NCBI RefSeq assembly: GCF_027587025.1
Contig: NZ_JAPPTI010000004.1
Coordinates: 62,001 to 126,000 of the forward strand
Length of the DNA: 64,000 bases
Origin: Vibrio sp. LaRot3
GTDB lineage: Bacteria > Pseudomonadota > Gammaproteobacteria > Enterobacterales > Vibrionaceae
Direction: 5' to 3'
The notes below the pieces were generated by a model. It was not told the DNA's origin. It did not search any database and saw only the letters and a list, made by a program, of their open reading frames with translations. How positions within the stretch are numbered: position 1 is the stretch's first letter; each line of letters begins with the position of its first letter. Shown here piece by piece: positions 46,399 to 56,277 of this stretch. A program made the translations under genes and the position numbers.

Positions 46399-48069
46399 AT
46401 GAAAACCAAACTAGTCGCACTTGCAACAACAGCTGCGTTATTTAGTGGCGCTTCTTTAGCCGCTGATGACAAGCTCACTATTGGTATTTCTCAATACCCT
46501 TCTACACTGCACCCTGTTATCGATAGTATGGTTGCACAAGCCTATACTCACGGTTTCTCATTACGTGATACGTTAGGCTATGATCAAAAGTGGGAGCTGG
46601 TTTGTTTCCTATGTGAAGAAGTTCCGACGTTTGAAAATGGTCAAGCAGAAGTTGTTGACCGCCCTAATGCCAAAGAGGGTGAAAGCGCCAAAGGCGTGAA
46701 GATGACGGTTAAATTTAAGAAAGACCTATTCTGGGGGGACGGCACACCTATCACAACCAAAGACGTAGCGTTTTGGTATAAGATGGCAACCTCTGCGGAC
46801 GTGCAAGGCAATGCAGGCCTATCGACGTTCCAACACATTGAAGATTTAAAAGTCATCGATGATCATACCGTTGAAGTTTACGTTGATCGCGTGTCATACA
46901 AATACAATGCGTACTACGTGCCAGATGTACTACCAAGCCATCTTGAAGAAGCCATCTTCGATGCCAATCCAAAAGAGTACCACCTAAAAACCAAATACGT
47001 GACAGAGCCAACTAACCCGGGTCTGTATAACGGTCCTTACAAGATTCAAAACCTAAAACAAGGCCAGTTTGTTAAGCTTGCACTAAACCCACACTGGAAA
47101 GGCAAGCAACCAGAGTTTAAAGACATTACTCTGAAGACGGTTTCAGATACTCAAGCACTACAAGCAAACTTGCTCTCTGGCGATGTGGATTACATCCCTG
47201 GTGAGATGGGCTTGTCACTAGACCAAGCGCTTCAGTTTAAAAAGAAATTTGCTGACAAATACATCGTTGATATTCGCCCAGCAGCGGTATACGAGCACTT
47301 AGACCTACAACTAGATAATGAGCACCTACAAGATGTGCGTGTGCGCCAAGCACTACTGTTCGGCCTAGACCGCGAACTACTAACTGAGAAACTGTTTGCT
47401 GGCCAACAGAAAGTGGCGAGCTCTAGCGTAAGTCCACTGGATGCCTCTTTTGATGCGTCTGCACCTAACTACCCGTTTGATCAAGAGAAAGCGAAAGCCC
47501 TTCTGAAAGAAGCAGGCTATGAGCTAGTGAACGGCGTACAGATGAAAAACGGCAAGCCACTTGAGCTTGAGTTCATGACAACCTCAGGTAATAAGACTCG
47601 TGAACTGGTACAGCAATTTGCTCAAGGCCAATGGAAGAAGATCGGTGTTAAAATCATCATCAACAACCAAACGGCACGTGTTTACTTTGGTACTACGCTG
47701 ACAGAACGTAAGCACAAAGGCTTAGCTATGTTTGCATGGGGCAGCTCACCTGAACAACTACCACGTACAACCATGCACTCTGAATACATTCCGACGAAAG
47801 ACAATGGTTGGTCTGGTCAAAACTACGCAGGTTACTCAAACCCAGAAATGGATAAAGTGATCGAGCAAATCGAAGCTGAGCTTAACGTAGAAAAACGTAT
47901 GGAGCTTTGGAAAACGTTCCAAAACATCTATGCGACCGAGCTCCCTGCACTACCTCTATACTACCGTGCAGACAGCTTCATCCTGCCTAAATGGCTAAAA
48001 GGCGTTGAGCCAACAGGCCACCAGAACTACTCAAGCTTCTGGGCAGAAAACTGGACACGTACTAACTAA
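46399..48069 (+). CDS. Periplasmic peptide-type ABC substrate-binding protein (SBP_bac_5)
   Basis: The 556-residue secreted protein starts at ATG 46399 (GGAG upstream) with the signal peptide MKTKLVALATTAALFSGASL. It has the cluster C solute-binding fold: Leu-Phe-Trp-Gly-Asp-Gly-Thr-Pro-Ile-Thr-Thr-Lys-Asp-Val near residue 110, Gly-Pro-Tyr-Lys-Ile near 211, and Asp-Val-Arg-Val-Arg-Gln-Ala-Leu near 310. It delivers an oligopeptide or similar ligand to the permeases encoded downstream. Ligand cannot be deduced. It is the first gene of a five-gene operon. Confidence 0.93.
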   Translation: MKTKLVALATTAALFSGASLAADDKLTIGISQYPSTLHPVIDSMVAQAYTHGFSLRDTLGYDQKWELVCFLCEEVPTFENGQAEVVDRPNAKEGESAKGVKMTVKFKKDLFWGDGTPITTKDVAFWYKMATSADVQGNAGLSTFQHIEDLKVIDDHTVEVYVDRVSYKYNAYYVPDVLPSHLEEAIFDANPKEYHLKTKYVTEPTNPGLYNGPYKIQNLKQGQFVKLALNPHWKGKQPEFKDITLKTVSDTQALQANLLSGDVDYIPGEMGLSLDQALQFKKKFADKYIVDIRPAAVYEHLDLQLDNEHLQDVRVRQALLFGLDRELLTEKLFAGQQKVASSSVSPLDASFDASAPNYPFDQEKAKALLKEAGYELVNGVQMKNGKPLELEFMTTSGNKTRELVQQFAQGQWKKIGVKIIINNQTARVYFGTTLTERKHKGLAMFAWGSSPEQLPRTTMHSEYIPTKDNGWSGQNYAGYSNPEMDKVIEQIEAELNVEKRMELWKTFQNIYATELPALPLYYRADSFILPKWLKGVEPTGHQNYSSFWAENWTRTN

Positions 48070-48084
48070 GCGATTGGAATGTCT

Positions 48085-49014
48085 ATGAGTGAAATCATAC
48101 TAGACGTTCGCAATATGAGTGTGGCCGTTGGGCCACACTTCGCAGTTAAGGATGTCAATTATCAAATCAAATCTGGTGAAATCTTAGGTATTGTTGGCGA
48201 GTCAGGTTGCGGTAAATCGCTCACCTCGCTTTCAGTCATGGGCTTACTGGATAAAAAACTCGACCTCTCTGGTGAAATTTTGTTCCAAGGTGAAAACCTT
48301 GTCGGCATGTCAGAAAGGCGTTATCAGAAAATTCGTGGTGAAGGTATTGGAATGATCTTCCAAGAACCGATGACGGCTCTAAACCCTGTGGTGACTGTCG
48401 GGGAACAAGTGGCTGAGATGTTTATCATCCACGAAAACGAATCAAAAGCGGAAGCAATGAACCGAGCTATTGAGATGCTTAGACAGGTTCATATTCCCTA
48501 CCCAGAAAGACGAGCAAAAGCTTTCCCACACGAGCTTTCAGGCGGTATGCGCCAACGTGTGATGATTGCAATGGCACTCGCATGTAAACCTAAAGTGTTG
48601 ATTGCCGATGAGCCCACCACTGCGTTGGATGTAACTGTGCAAGCACAAGTGCTCGATCTACTTGAAGAACTGCGTGAAACCACAGGGACAGCCATTCAGT
48701 TCATCAGTCACTCTCTCGGTGTGGTATCGCAAATCTCTGACCGTGTCATGGTGATGTATGCTGGCCAAGTGGTTGAGCTTGCAGATGTAAACGAAATCTT
48801 CGATAACCCGCAGCATCCATACACTCAGGCATTGCTCGATACGATCCCTCGTGTTGGCGTCAATGTCGATCGCCTACCTGCGATTCCGGGCAGTGTGCCT
48901 CCTTTGGATAAACGCGGTGAGAATTACACCTTCCGCGATCGTTGCCCAGAGCTTTACGATCACTATGTAGAAGTAGCGAAGCAGCGCAATGCGATTCACG
49001 GAGGGCTTTCATAA
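48085..49014 (+). CDS. Peptide-type ABC transporter ATP-binding protein (DppD/OppD type)
   Basis: A 309-residue ATPase with Walker A Gly-Glu-Ser-Gly-Cys-Gly-Lys-Ser, the Leu-Ser-Gly-Gly-Met-Arg-Gln-Arg signature, Walker B Val-Leu-Ile-Ala-Asp-Glu-Pro, and the C-terminal oligopeptide extension (Ile-Pro-Gly-Ser-Val-Pro-Pro ... Cys-Pro). In OppD/DppD that extension binds an iron-sulfur cluster through several cysteines, but only one such Cys besides others is visible here (Asp-Arg-Cys-Pro). ATG 48085 is preferred to 48079 because of ribosome-site spacing. It overlaps the next gene by one base. Confidence 0.93.
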   Translation: MSEIILDVRNMSVAVGPHFAVKDVNYQIKSGEILGIVGESGCGKSLTSLSVMGLLDKKLDLSGEILFQGENLVGMSERRYQKIRGEGIGMIFQEPMTALNPVVTVGEQVAEMFIIHENESKAEAMNRAIEMLRQVHIPYPERRAKAFPHELSGGMRQRVMIAMALACKPKVLIADEPTTALDVTVQAQVLDLLEELRETTGTAIQFISHSLGVVSQISDRVMVMYAGQVVELADVNEIFDNPQHPYTQALLDTIPRVGVNVDRLPAIPGSVPPLDKRGENYTFRDRCPELYDHYVEVAKQRNAIHGGLS

Positions 49015-49841
49015 TGGCACTACTCGAAGTTAAAAACCTGCAAAAACGCTATGTGCTTGACCCGGGATCTATGTTTGGTCGTGAGCCCCATTACTTGCAT
49101 GTAACCAAAAATGTGTCACTCAAGTTAGAAGCAGGTAAAACATTAGCCGTGGTGGGTGAATCTGGTTCAGGTAAATCTACCCTTGGCCGTATGGTCAGTA
49201 TGCTTGATGTCCCTGATTCAGGCGACATCCTCATTTCTGGTCAAGAGGTATCTCGTTTAAGCAGCAAAGCCCAACGTCCGTTGAGACAACGTATCGGCCT
49301 TGTTTTCCAAGACCCATATTCTGCGCTCAATCCAAGAATGCCTATTCTCGATTCTCTTATCGAGCCAATGAAGGTCAATGGCATTGGTGACAAGCAATCT
49401 CAACGCGCTCGCGCCTTAGAGGTGTTGGAGTGGGTAGGCATGCACGAAGATGTGCTGACACGTTACCCACATGAGTTTTCTGGCGGCCAAAGACAACGTA
49501 TCGCCATCGCTCGCGCTTTGATGTTGAAACCCGACCTGATCATTGCTGATGAACCACTTTCAGCTTTAGACGTGTCGGTTCAGTCTCAGATCCTTAACTT
49601 GTTTAAAGACCTACAACAAGAACACGGCATCGCATTCTTCTTTATCAGCCACGATATGGCGGTGGTGTATCACCTTGCCCATGACATCTTAGTGATGAAA
49701 AGTGGTGAAATCGTCGAGCACGCAACCAAAGAAGCTTTCTTCGCTAATCCTAAACACCCATACAGCCAAGAGCTACTGAATGCGGTTCCGGATATTGGCA
49801 ATGCTCGTCGACGTAACCAAGCAGAGCGGAAATCTGCTTAG
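49014..49841 (+). CDS. Peptide-type ABC transporter ATP-binding protein (DppF/OppF type)
   Basis: The 275-residue ATPase is the partner of the previous gene: Walker A Gly-Glu-Ser-Gly-Ser-Gly-Lys-Ser-Thr, signature Phe-Ser-Gly-Gly-Gln-Arg-Gln-Arg, Walker B Leu-Ile-Ile-Ala-Asp-Glu-Pro. It starts at the ATG overlapping the previous stop codon, with GGAGGG upstream; the long in-frame extension to 48942 overlaps the upstream gene and is not used. It lacks most of the C-terminal extension seen in OppF. Confidence 0.93.
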   Translation: MALLEVKNLQKRYVLDPGSMFGREPHYLHVTKNVSLKLEAGKTLAVVGESGSGKSTLGRMVSMLDVPDSGDILISGQEVSRLSSKAQRPLRQRIGLVFQDPYSALNPRMPILDSLIEPMKVNGIGDKQSQRARALEVLEWVGMHEDVLTRYPHEFSGGQRQRIAIARALMLKPDLIIADEPLSALDVSVQSQILNLFKDLQQEHGIAFFFISHDMAVVYHLAHDILVMKSGEIVEHATKEAFFANPKHPYSQELLNAVPDIGNARRRNQAERKSA

Positions 49842-49885
49842 TACAAAAGATAACAACAAAGAAGACTCAACCACTTGGATGTAAT

Positions 49886-50851
49886 ATGAAGAGCTTTTTT
49901 ATTTCAAGAATTTTGCAGATGCTATTGGTGCTATTTTTAGCCTCATTTGCAGCATACAACCTCATGGGTTTAATGCCGGGTGACCCAATCGATTTGATGG
50001 CCCAGCATGATCCAAACATTTCATCAGAAGATATTGCGCGCCTAAAAGCCGAACTCGGTTTAGACAAACCTGTGTATGTGCGCTACTTCCATTGGCTAGG
50101 TAACGCCGTACAAGGTGACCTTGGCTATTCACGCATGTTCTCGCTCCCTGCCATTGATGTGCTTTGGGATGCCATAAAAAACACCTTATTGCTGGTCGGT
50201 AGCGGCACGCTGCTGTCGATTTTTATTGCCTTACCAATCGGTGTTATCTGTGCTGTGAAACAGAATAAAGCCACCGATTACATTATTAGTGGCGTAACCT
50301 ATCTGTTTCTCTCCACGCCAGCCGCTTGGCTAGCACTGATGCTGATCATGATCTTCTCAGTGGTCTACCCTATTTTCCCAGCAGGCGGAACCGGTGAAGC
50401 CGAAGGTGCAGAGGGGTTTGATAAGCTCAAGTACATGGTGCTACCAATACTAAGTTTAACGCTGCTAAGTATTGCTTCTATTTCACGCTTTATGCGCTCA
50501 AGTATGCTTGAAGTATTCAGACAAGATTTTGTCCGTACCGCAAAAGCCAAAGGCGCTTCCTCTACTCGTGTTCTCTTCAAACACTGTATTAAAAACGGCA
50601 TGCTACCGATGATCACTGTGTTGGCGATGGATGTAGCGGCACTGATGAGTGGTGCAGTTCTTACTGAGACCATTTTTAGTTGGCCGGGCATTGGTAAACT
50701 GACGGTCGATTCTATTAACGGCAACGACTACAACGTCGCTATGCTGTGCTTTATGGTGGCAACTTCTGCCATCTTAATCATGAACTTTGTTGCTGATATT
50801 CTGTATTCGAAAGTTGACCCTCGTATCAACCTTACAAGAGGGACAAACTAA
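49886..50851 (+). CDS. Peptide-type ABC transporter permease (DppB type)
   Basis: A 321-residue inner-membrane permease with six membrane segments and the DppB/OppB pattern: N-terminal Leu-Met-Pro-Gly-Asp-Pro near residues 30-35, and the EAA loop Phe-Val-Arg-Thr-Ala-Lys-Ala-Lys-Gly-Ala near 216-225. Its stop overlaps the start of the next permease gene by one base. Confidence 0.94.
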   Translation: MKSFFISRILQMLLVLFLASFAAYNLMGLMPGDPIDLMAQHDPNISSEDIARLKAELGLDKPVYVRYFHWLGNAVQGDLGYSRMFSLPAIDVLWDAIKNTLLLVGSGTLLSIFIALPIGVICAVKQNKATDYIISGVTYLFLSTPAAWLALMLIMIFSVVYPIFPAGGTGEAEGAEGFDKLKYMVLPILSLTLLSIASISRFMRSSMLEVFRQDFVRTAKAKGASSTRVLFKHCIKNGMLPMITVLAMDVAALMSGAVLTETIFSWPGIGKLTVDSINGNDYNVAMLCFMVATSAILIMNFVADILYSKVDPRINLTRGTN

Positions 50852-51759
50852 TGAGTTATATTGAAAACCGTAGTCAAAACCCTTGGGTACAGGTGTGGCA
50901 ACGTTTGTATCGCCATAAGCTGGCGATGGTATCGCTGGTCTTTCTTGTTCTCCTAACTGCTATCTGTTTTAGCGCTGGGCCTATCTCTGACTGGCTAGGT
51001 GTTGACCCGTATGGCGACGATCTTTTCAGCCGCTACGAAGTGCCTGATGAAGATAATGTGCTAGGCACGGATGAATTAGGCCGTGATATCTTTACCCGCT
51101 TATTGCTAGGTGGCCAAGTGTCACTAACGTTTGCCTTTATGGCGGCGATTGTGACATCAGTCATTGGTACGACATTAGGCGTGATTGCTGGCTACCATGG
51201 TGGCCGAGTAGACGCATTCATTATGCGTGCCGCTGATTTCATCATCAGTTTGCCAAGTATCATGCTGCTCATTTTGATTCAGAGTATCGACATGACCAAG
51301 CTAGGCTTCTCTGAAGAATTAGTGCGCAGTGACACCTTTAGTATTTATCGCTTAGTAGTGGTGCTTTCTTTGTTAGGTTGGCCATTTGCCGCACGTCTTG
51401 TGCGTTCAAATACTCTATCGGTCAAACACCGAGAGTATGTTCAAGCGGCGATTGGCTATGGAGCAAGCCACTGGTTTGTCATGCTAAGACACATAGTGCC
51501 AAACGTCATTGCGCCTGTAATCACCGCAACCACACTGGGTATTGGTGGCGCAATCTTGACTGAGAGTGCACTGAGCTTCCTTGGCTTTGGTATCAACCCG
51601 CCTACCCCATCTTGGGGTAACATGCTGCAAAACGCTCGTGAAGCATTGTGGGTTTACCCAATGGCCGCAGTATATCCGGGGATCATGGTACTGTTTACTG
51701 TAGTGACCATTAACTTCCTTGGTGATGGTCTACAAGAAGCAATCGACCCTAAATCGTAA
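50851..51759 (+). CDS. Peptide-type ABC transporter permease (DppC type)
   Basis: The 302-residue second permease has an N-terminal membrane segment followed by Leu-Gly-Thr-Asp-Glu-Leu-Gly-Arg-Asp (about 71-79), the DppC/OppC signature, and a C-terminal core with Ala-Leu-Ser-Phe-Leu-Gly-Phe-Gly. It closes the five-gene operon, which ends in a strong terminator. No peptidase or regulator lies in the operon that could hint at the ligand. Confidence 0.94.
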   Translation: MSYIENRSQNPWVQVWQRLYRHKLAMVSLVFLVLLTAICFSAGPISDWLGVDPYGDDLFSRYEVPDEDNVLGTDELGRDIFTRLLLGGQVSLTFAFMAAIVTSVIGTTLGVIAGYHGGRVDAFIMRAADFIISLPSIMLLILIQSIDMTKLGFSEELVRSDTFSIYRLVVVLSLLGWPFAARLVRSNTLSVKHREYVQAAIGYGASHWFVMLRHIVPNVIAPVITATTLGIGGAILTESALSFLGFGINPPTPSWGNMLQNAREALWVYPMAAVYPGIMVLFTVVTINFLGDGLQEAIDPKS

Positions 51760-51787
51760 GCACGTTTGCTTCCATTGTTTGACTATG

Positions 51788-51822
51788 AGCGGGCTGGTTA
51801 ATTTAACCAGCCCGCTTTTTTA
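51788..51822 (+). terminator. Rho-independent terminator of the ABC operon
   Basis: A 14-base perfect inverted repeat (AGCGGGCTGGTTAA and its complement, one base between them) followed by a T-run. Very stable, so termination should be efficient. Confidence 0.92.
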
Positions 51823-51979
51823 TAAAACGGGCTCGGCATCACTCTGCGTAGATCTCGTCCTTGAGAATGCGCAATAAGTTCCGCATAATCGCCATCCTTA
51901 AAATTCTAAATCGCTCTATTTCATAGATATTTACTAACATTCGCTATGGCCCAGAGCCACAATCTACAGCAGTAAAAAG

Positions 51980-52681
51980 ATGGCTAAGAAAAACAAGTCT
52001 CGCGCCAATAAGACTAAAAAAACCGGCAACCCTAGCCGCGCACCTCAGAAAGCAGCAAACAAAAAAGAGAAAAAACCAATCAAGTGGAAACGTATTTTCA
52101 CTGGAGCAGCGGTATTTGCCGCTTTCTTCTTCGCAATTAATTGGTACAACTCTCCAACTAACTACGTCTTTCGTATGGGGTTGTGGGATCTCGTCCACGA
52201 CGAAGTAAGATACGACCGACCTGGAGATTACTTTCGCATGGTTGAAGAGGGTGAAATCGACGATCTCTACGAGCGCATTTCAAGTGTAATCAAAAACAAC
52301 GGCATGTCGGATGAGATGACCTTAAACGAGCTGTTCAAGGACCATCCTAAAATTACCGACTTCGCAGTACGAGAGATAGAAACTTTCCGCGATATTGATG
52401 GCGAACTCAAGCCCGTGACCGTAGTGAGCATCACCTTTAATGAAAAAGATCGTTATATGTTCCGCTTACTCGAATTTTCAATGTACAACCCTTACTACAT
52501 ACCACTTCCTTTCCATTATGAAATGGTCTCAGCTGCGGGTGTTCGCTCATATAAAGATGAAGAAGGAGAGCTCCACGTAAGACGCAATATCAGTCCTTTT
52601 GAAATCATTTCAGACTTCTACAACGACGACTTTGCGACCGAAGGATATTTGGCACTTCCTGAACAAGATCCGCAGCAGTAA
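51980..52681 (+). CDS. Single-pass membrane protein of unknown function with a basic N-terminus
   Basis: Not recognised. The 233-residue protein starts with about 37 very basic residues (Lys/Arg/Asn/Ala-rich), then one membrane helix (about 38-54, Ile-Phe-Thr-Gly-Ala-Ala-Val-Phe-Ala-Ala-Phe-Phe-Phe), then an acidic soluble domain of about 175 residues, likely periplasmic. The basic tail could bind nucleic acid or lipid head groups; that is speculation. It stands alone between the ABC operon and lldD, with its own terminator. Confidence 0.75.
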   Translation: MAKKNKSRANKTKKTGNPSRAPQKAANKKEKKPIKWKRIFTGAAVFAAFFFAINWYNSPTNYVFRMGLWDLVHDEVRYDRPGDYFRMVEEGEIDDLYERISSVIKNNGMSDEMTLNELFKDHPKITDFAVREIETFRDIDGELKPVTVVSITFNEKDRYMFRLLEFSMYNPYYIPLPFHYEMVSAAGVRSYKDEEGELHVRRNISPFEIISDFYNDDFATEGYLALPEQDPQQ

Positions 52682-52686
52682 ATCAC

Positions 52687-52718
52687 AAAACTAAGCCCTA
52701 TTATTAGGGCTTAGTTTT
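52687..52718 (+). terminator. Rho-independent terminator after the membrane protein gene
   Basis: AAAACTAAGCCCTA, loop TTAT, TAGGGCTTAGTTTT: a 14-base stem starting six bases after the stop codon. Confidence 0.85.
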
Positions 52719-53140
52719 GTCTACTCCCTCCTCTATACCCCTACGAAGATCACAGTCTTATCATTTAAGCCACCGAGTAAACGCACACTTTTTTGTCTCC
52801 CGCTGACTCTTCTCCTAACGCCTTTCAATATCGCCAACCTATCCAATAAAATCATAAGTCATTGATTTTAATGCATTTGAATTCATTTTAACGCCTGTTA
52901 TTAGATTGGTACATCGGCTATTTATCCAATTAAAGCAAAGACACGCCTTCTATTTGTTCGTTTTTGGAATCAATTATTTTCATTTAACCCATATATCCCA
53001 AAATAACAAATGCGTAACATCCCTCACCACATAAAACAGAGCTTTCAGCTATCTTGTTGTTAAGCCCATAAAGTAAACATTGTGAGTTACTAGGCTAGCT
53101 AGACTCATTTTATCGTCCAGCCCCTATTAGGATCCAAACT
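52719..53140 (+). promoter_or_regulatory. Noncoding promoter region of lldD
   Basis: About 420 A+T-rich bases upstream of lldD. A distant ATTGG/CCAAT pair (near 52904-52940) is the only inverted symmetry noticed and is too loose to call an operator. AGGAT precedes the lldD ATG at normal distance. No small gene or RNA was recognised. Confidence 0.4.
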
Positions 53141-54280
53141 ATGATTATCTCTGCTTCTACCGACTACCGCGCAGCAGCGAAAGCAAAACTGCCTCCATTC
53201 TTGTTCCACTACATTGATGGTGGGTCATATAACGAGCACACCTTACGCCGTAATACCGATGACCTCTCAGATATTGCTTTGCGTCAACGTGTCTTGAACA
53301 ACATGGAAGACCTCAGTTTAGAAACAGAGTTGTTCGGTGAAAAACTCGCAATGCCTATCGCACTTGCCCCTGTTGGTCTAACCGGGATGTATGCACGTCG
53401 TGGTGAAGTACAAGCGGCAAAAGCGGCGGATAACAAAGGCATTCCTTTTACTATGTCGACGGTTTCAGTTTGCCCTATTGAAGAGGTAACTCCAGCCATC
53501 GAACGCCCAATGTGGTTTCAGCTTTATGTTCTAAAAGACCGCGGCTTTATGCGTAATGTATTAGAACGCGCTAAAGCGGCGGGTGTCACTACTCTTGTCT
53601 TTACAGTAGATATGCCTGTACCCGGCGCTCGTTACCGCGACATGCATTCGGGCATGAGTGGTCCTAATGCCGCAATGCGACGAATTTTCCAATCCATGCT
53701 CCATCCAAGCTGGGCAATGGACGTCGGCCTAATGGGCAAGCCGCACGATTTAGGCAACATCTCCACTTACCGAGGTGAGCCAACTAAGCTAGAAGATTAC
53801 ATTGGTTGGTTAGGCGCTAACTTTGACCCATCAATTTGTTGGAAAGATCTTGAGTGGATCCGTGATTTCTGGGATGGCCCTATGGTGATTAAAGGCATCT
53901 TAGACACAGAAGATGCGAAAGACGCAGTGCGTTTCGGGGCTGATGGCATCGTTGTATCAAACCACGGCGGACGCCAGTTAGACGGCGTGATGTCGACTGC
54001 TCGCGCACTCCCTGATATTGCTGACGCAGTAAAAGGTGACCTGAAAATTCTTGTCGATTCAGGGATTCGAACCGGTCTTGATGTGGTGCGCATGTTGGCT
54101 CTCGGTGCAGACTGTACTTTGCTAGGCCGTTCATTTGTCTACGCACTTGCTGCGCAAGGGCAAGCTGGTGTTGAAAACTTATTAGACCTCTATGACAAAG
54201 AGATGCGCGTAGCAATGACGTTGACTGGTGCGAACACCATTTCAGACATCACTCGTGAGTCACTGGTTAAAATCAGCTAA
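53141..54280 (+). CDS. lldD: FMN-dependent L-lactate dehydrogenase
   Basis: A 379-residue flavoprotein of the alpha-hydroxy acid oxidase family that oxidises L-lactate to pyruvate and feeds electrons to the quinone pool at the inner membrane. The active-site motif [10 protein letters not shown] lies near 272-281 (catalytic His275), with Thr-Val-Asp-Met-Pro-Val-Pro-Gly near 168 and the FMN-binding Asp-Ser-Gly-Ile-Arg near 306. Length and motifs match LldD. No lactate permease or LldR-type regulator is adjacent, so it is a single-gene unit here. Confidence 0.96.
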   Translation: MIISASTDYRAAAKAKLPPFLFHYIDGGSYNEHTLRRNTDDLSDIALRQRVLNNMEDLSLETELFGEKLAMPIALAPVGLTGMYARRGEVQAAKAADNKGIPFTMSTVSVCPIEEVTPAIERPMWFQLYVLKDRGFMRNVLERAKAAGVTTLVFTVDMPVPGARYRDMHSGMSGPNAAMRRIFQSMLHPSWAMDVGLMGKPHDLGNISTYRGEPTKLEDYIGWLGANFDPSICWKDLEWIRDFWDGPMVIKGILDTEDAKDAVRFGADGIVVSNHGGRQLDGVMSTARALPDIADAVKGDLKILVDSGIRTGLDVVRMLALGADCTLLGRSFVYALAAQGQAGVENLLDLYDKEMRVAMTLTGANTISDITRESLVKIS

Positions 54281-54320
54281 AGCATGACACAACCATGCAT
54301 AACTCAATACGCTAGAAAGC

Positions 54321-54346
54321 AAAAAGGCACTTTACAGTGCCTTTTT
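54321..54346. terminator. Bidirectional rho-independent terminator
   Basis: AAAAAGGCACT, loop TTAC, AGTGCCTTTTT, lying between the convergent lldD and M23 peptidase genes, with T-runs on both strands. Confidence 0.9.
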
Positions 54347-54350
54347 CGTA

Positions 54351-55664
54351 TTAGCGTGTATTGGTATCAGCGCTAGAGGTTTGTTTAGCAAGTTGTAACT
54401 CTTGCTGCTCTAGCATATTGTCCAACTCATCTCGGCGCTGTTTAAAGGCTGCCATCTCTTTCTTAGATACCGAATTTGCCATTGGGATATTCGCCTTCAT
54501 CGCGTTCACCGCACGGCCGCGAATGATCAACTCATAGTGAATATGTGGCCCAGTCACACGACCAGTTTTGCCCGATAAACCAATACGTTGACCACGGGAT
54601 ACCTTCTGGCCTTTACGCACTAAAATCTTACTCAAGTGAAGGTAACGAGTTTTGTAGGTCGTACCATGTTGAATTACTACATATTTACCCGCATAAGGGT
54701 GGTTACGAGTCAGTAAAACAACGCCATCACCGGTCGATACAATTGGCGTACCTGTTGGCGTCGCCCAGTCAGTACCATTGTGCGGCGCAACACGTCCCGT
54801 TACTGGGTGTTTACGCTTAGGGTTGAAATGAGAGCTTAAACGGTAGTTGCCCGCAACCGGTTTGCGCTGAAATGCGCGTTGCAGGCTGTCACCGTTTTGA
54901 TCGTAGTATTGACCATCGGTATGCAGATAAGCAGTCAATACTCGGCCACGGTTGAAAATCTTAATCGCTTGAATTTCGCGGTTGCCCGTGAGTTCATCAC
55001 CCACAAACTGTCGTGACTGCACGACCTCAAACTTATCACCCGCACGCAAATCGCGCGCAAAATTAATCTTATCTTTTAGCAGTGTGACAATCTGGTCGAT
55101 TTCAGCACTACCCAAGCCTGCACGATTAACCGACTGAGAAAAACTGCCCGAGATCTCGCCAATCAATGGAAACTCTTTCCATTCACCCGGAATTTTAACA
55201 TCTTCGAACTCGTAGCTACCATCATCCAAACGTGAATACACAGCACGTTCAACCATGCTGAATTCCAATTCCATTTTAGCGAGTTGATTGGTTTCTTCAT
55301 CACGCCAAAATCGTAATGTATTACCTGGCTTTAACGTATCTAATGCAAGGTAGTTAAGGTCGGTCTCCATGATCCTCATCAGATCTGAGTAACCAAATCC
55401 AAGTTGATCGAAGATACTACTCAGGTTATCTCCAGACTGAATCTCGTATTCAAAATCTGGCATGTTTGGTGATTCAAATGTATCGGTCAATAACGTATCA
55501 ACCAATTCAGTATCAGGAAGGGAAAGATCAATAATGCGCTTAGTATTTGCACCTCCTCCAAGTGAAGCCAACATCACAGCAGTGATGACTGGTAAGCTTA
55601 AAAGCATCCACTTTTTTCGCTTGGGAAGTTCTGCAACGCGAGCTTTCAACGTTCTAGCTAGCAC
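54351..55664 (-). CDS. M23 peptidoglycan endopeptidase, ShyA-like
   Basis: The 437-residue protein has an N-terminal membrane anchor (about 19-36), an OapA/LysM-like region (Tyr-Glu-Ile-Gln-Ser-Gly-Asp-Asn-Leu near 73-81), a second domain (about 130-260) and a C-terminal LytM/M23 domain. Zinc ligands are visible: His and Asp in His-Asn-Gly-Thr-Asp-Trp, and the His-x-His of Gly-Pro-His-Ile-His-Tyr-Glu. It should cut D-Ala-mDAP cross-links so that peptidoglycan can expand. Size and layout match ShyA of V. cholerae (chromosome II), but ShyB and MepM share them, so no symbol is given. Confidence 0.92.
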   Translation of the reverse strand: MLARTLKARVAELPKRKKWMLLSLPVITAVMLASLGGGANTKRIIDLSLPDTELVDTLLTDTFESPNMPDFEYEIQSGDNLSSIFDQLGFGYSDLMRIMETDLNYLALDTLKPGNTLRFWRDEETNQLAKMELEFSMVERAVYSRLDDGSYEFEDVKIPGEWKEFPLIGEISGSFSQSVNRAGLGSAEIDQIVTLLKDKINFARDLRAGDKFEVVQSRQFVGDELTGNREIQAIKIFNRGRVLTAYLHTDGQYYDQNGDSLQRAFQRKPVAGNYRLSSHFNPKRKHPVTGRVAPHNGTDWATPTGTPIVSTGDGVVLLTRNHPYAGKYVVIQHGTTYKTRYLHLSKILVRKGQKVSRGQRIGLSGKTGRVTGPHIHYELIIRGRAVNAMKANIPMANSVSKKEMAAFKQRRDELDNMLEQQELQLAKQTSSADTNTR

Positions 55665-55836
55665 AATTAGACCTATTATTCTGAATTACAAAAGCCTAAG
55701 AGTACGGATTTCTGTGTAAGTTGTCACCTAATTGGTGTAAGGATGCGATCGAAAAAAGGCGCATTAATACGCCTCTTATTTATACCATGAAGATAAATGG
55801 CATTATCCGTTGAGATAACTTATTGATTAGACGAAT

Positions 55837-56136
55837 CTACTGATAAGTTGATACTAATCCGTTGTCTTCGCCATAGCCATTTGGTGTGAATTGGTCCGCT
55901 GAAGGGTCGTTAACCCATTTCTGGTTATCGACTAGATAACGAAACTCAAATTGCTGATCTTTCGGCAAACGAGTTTTGAATTTGTATGATTTGGTTTTCG
56001 CGACTTTTTTCATTTGAGTCGGTTGCCAATCTAAAAAGTCAGCAACCAACTCGACTGATTGCTCGGCCTGCTCTTGTGGCAGTTCAAAAGTTACTTCTAC
56101 TTCGTTTTTGGTTTTAAAAAAACGTTTGATGATCAT
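55837..56136 (-). CDS. Stand-alone glycogen-binding (CBM48/isoamylase N-terminal-like) domain protein
   Basis: The 99-residue protein, started at ATG 56136 after GGAGAG, is essentially one immunoglobulin-like early-set domain: Val-Glu-Val-Thr-Phe-Glu-Leu-Pro near the start, Trp-Gln-Pro-Thr-Gln-Met-Lys, Phe-Glu-Phe-Arg-Tyr-Leu-Val-Asp, and Trp-Val-Asn-Asp-Pro-Ser-Ala-Asp. Such domains bind alpha-glucans and occur in AMPK beta and branching enzymes; stand-alone copies are known in bacteria but poorly studied. No enzyme domain is attached and no glycogen gene is nearby. Confidence 0.85.
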   Translation of the reverse strand: MIIKRFFKTKNEVEVTFELPQEQAEQSVELVADFLDWQPTQMKKVAKTKSYKFKTRLPKDQQFEFRYLVDNQKWVNDPSADQFTPNGYGEDNGLVSTYQ

Positions 56137-56277
56137 GTTTCTCTCCGTCAACAACAAAAAATCCGTCTTTACCCTTTATGCTGTCTCGTTTCGTTAAGAG
56201 GCAAGATAGATAAAGGGGTTAGCCAAAACCAATATAAGCAATCTAACTCATATAAACAATACCGTAATAAATTCGGA

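Noticed and set aside
48942..49013. Longer second ABC ATPase starting at 48942
   Set aside because: It would overlap the upstream ATPase gene by 72 bases; the ATG at 49014 has a GGAGGG ribosome site and the normal family start.
52904..52940. LldR-type operator upstream of lldD
   Set aside because: The ATTGG and CCAAT halves are too far apart for a single operator, and no lldR gene is nearby.
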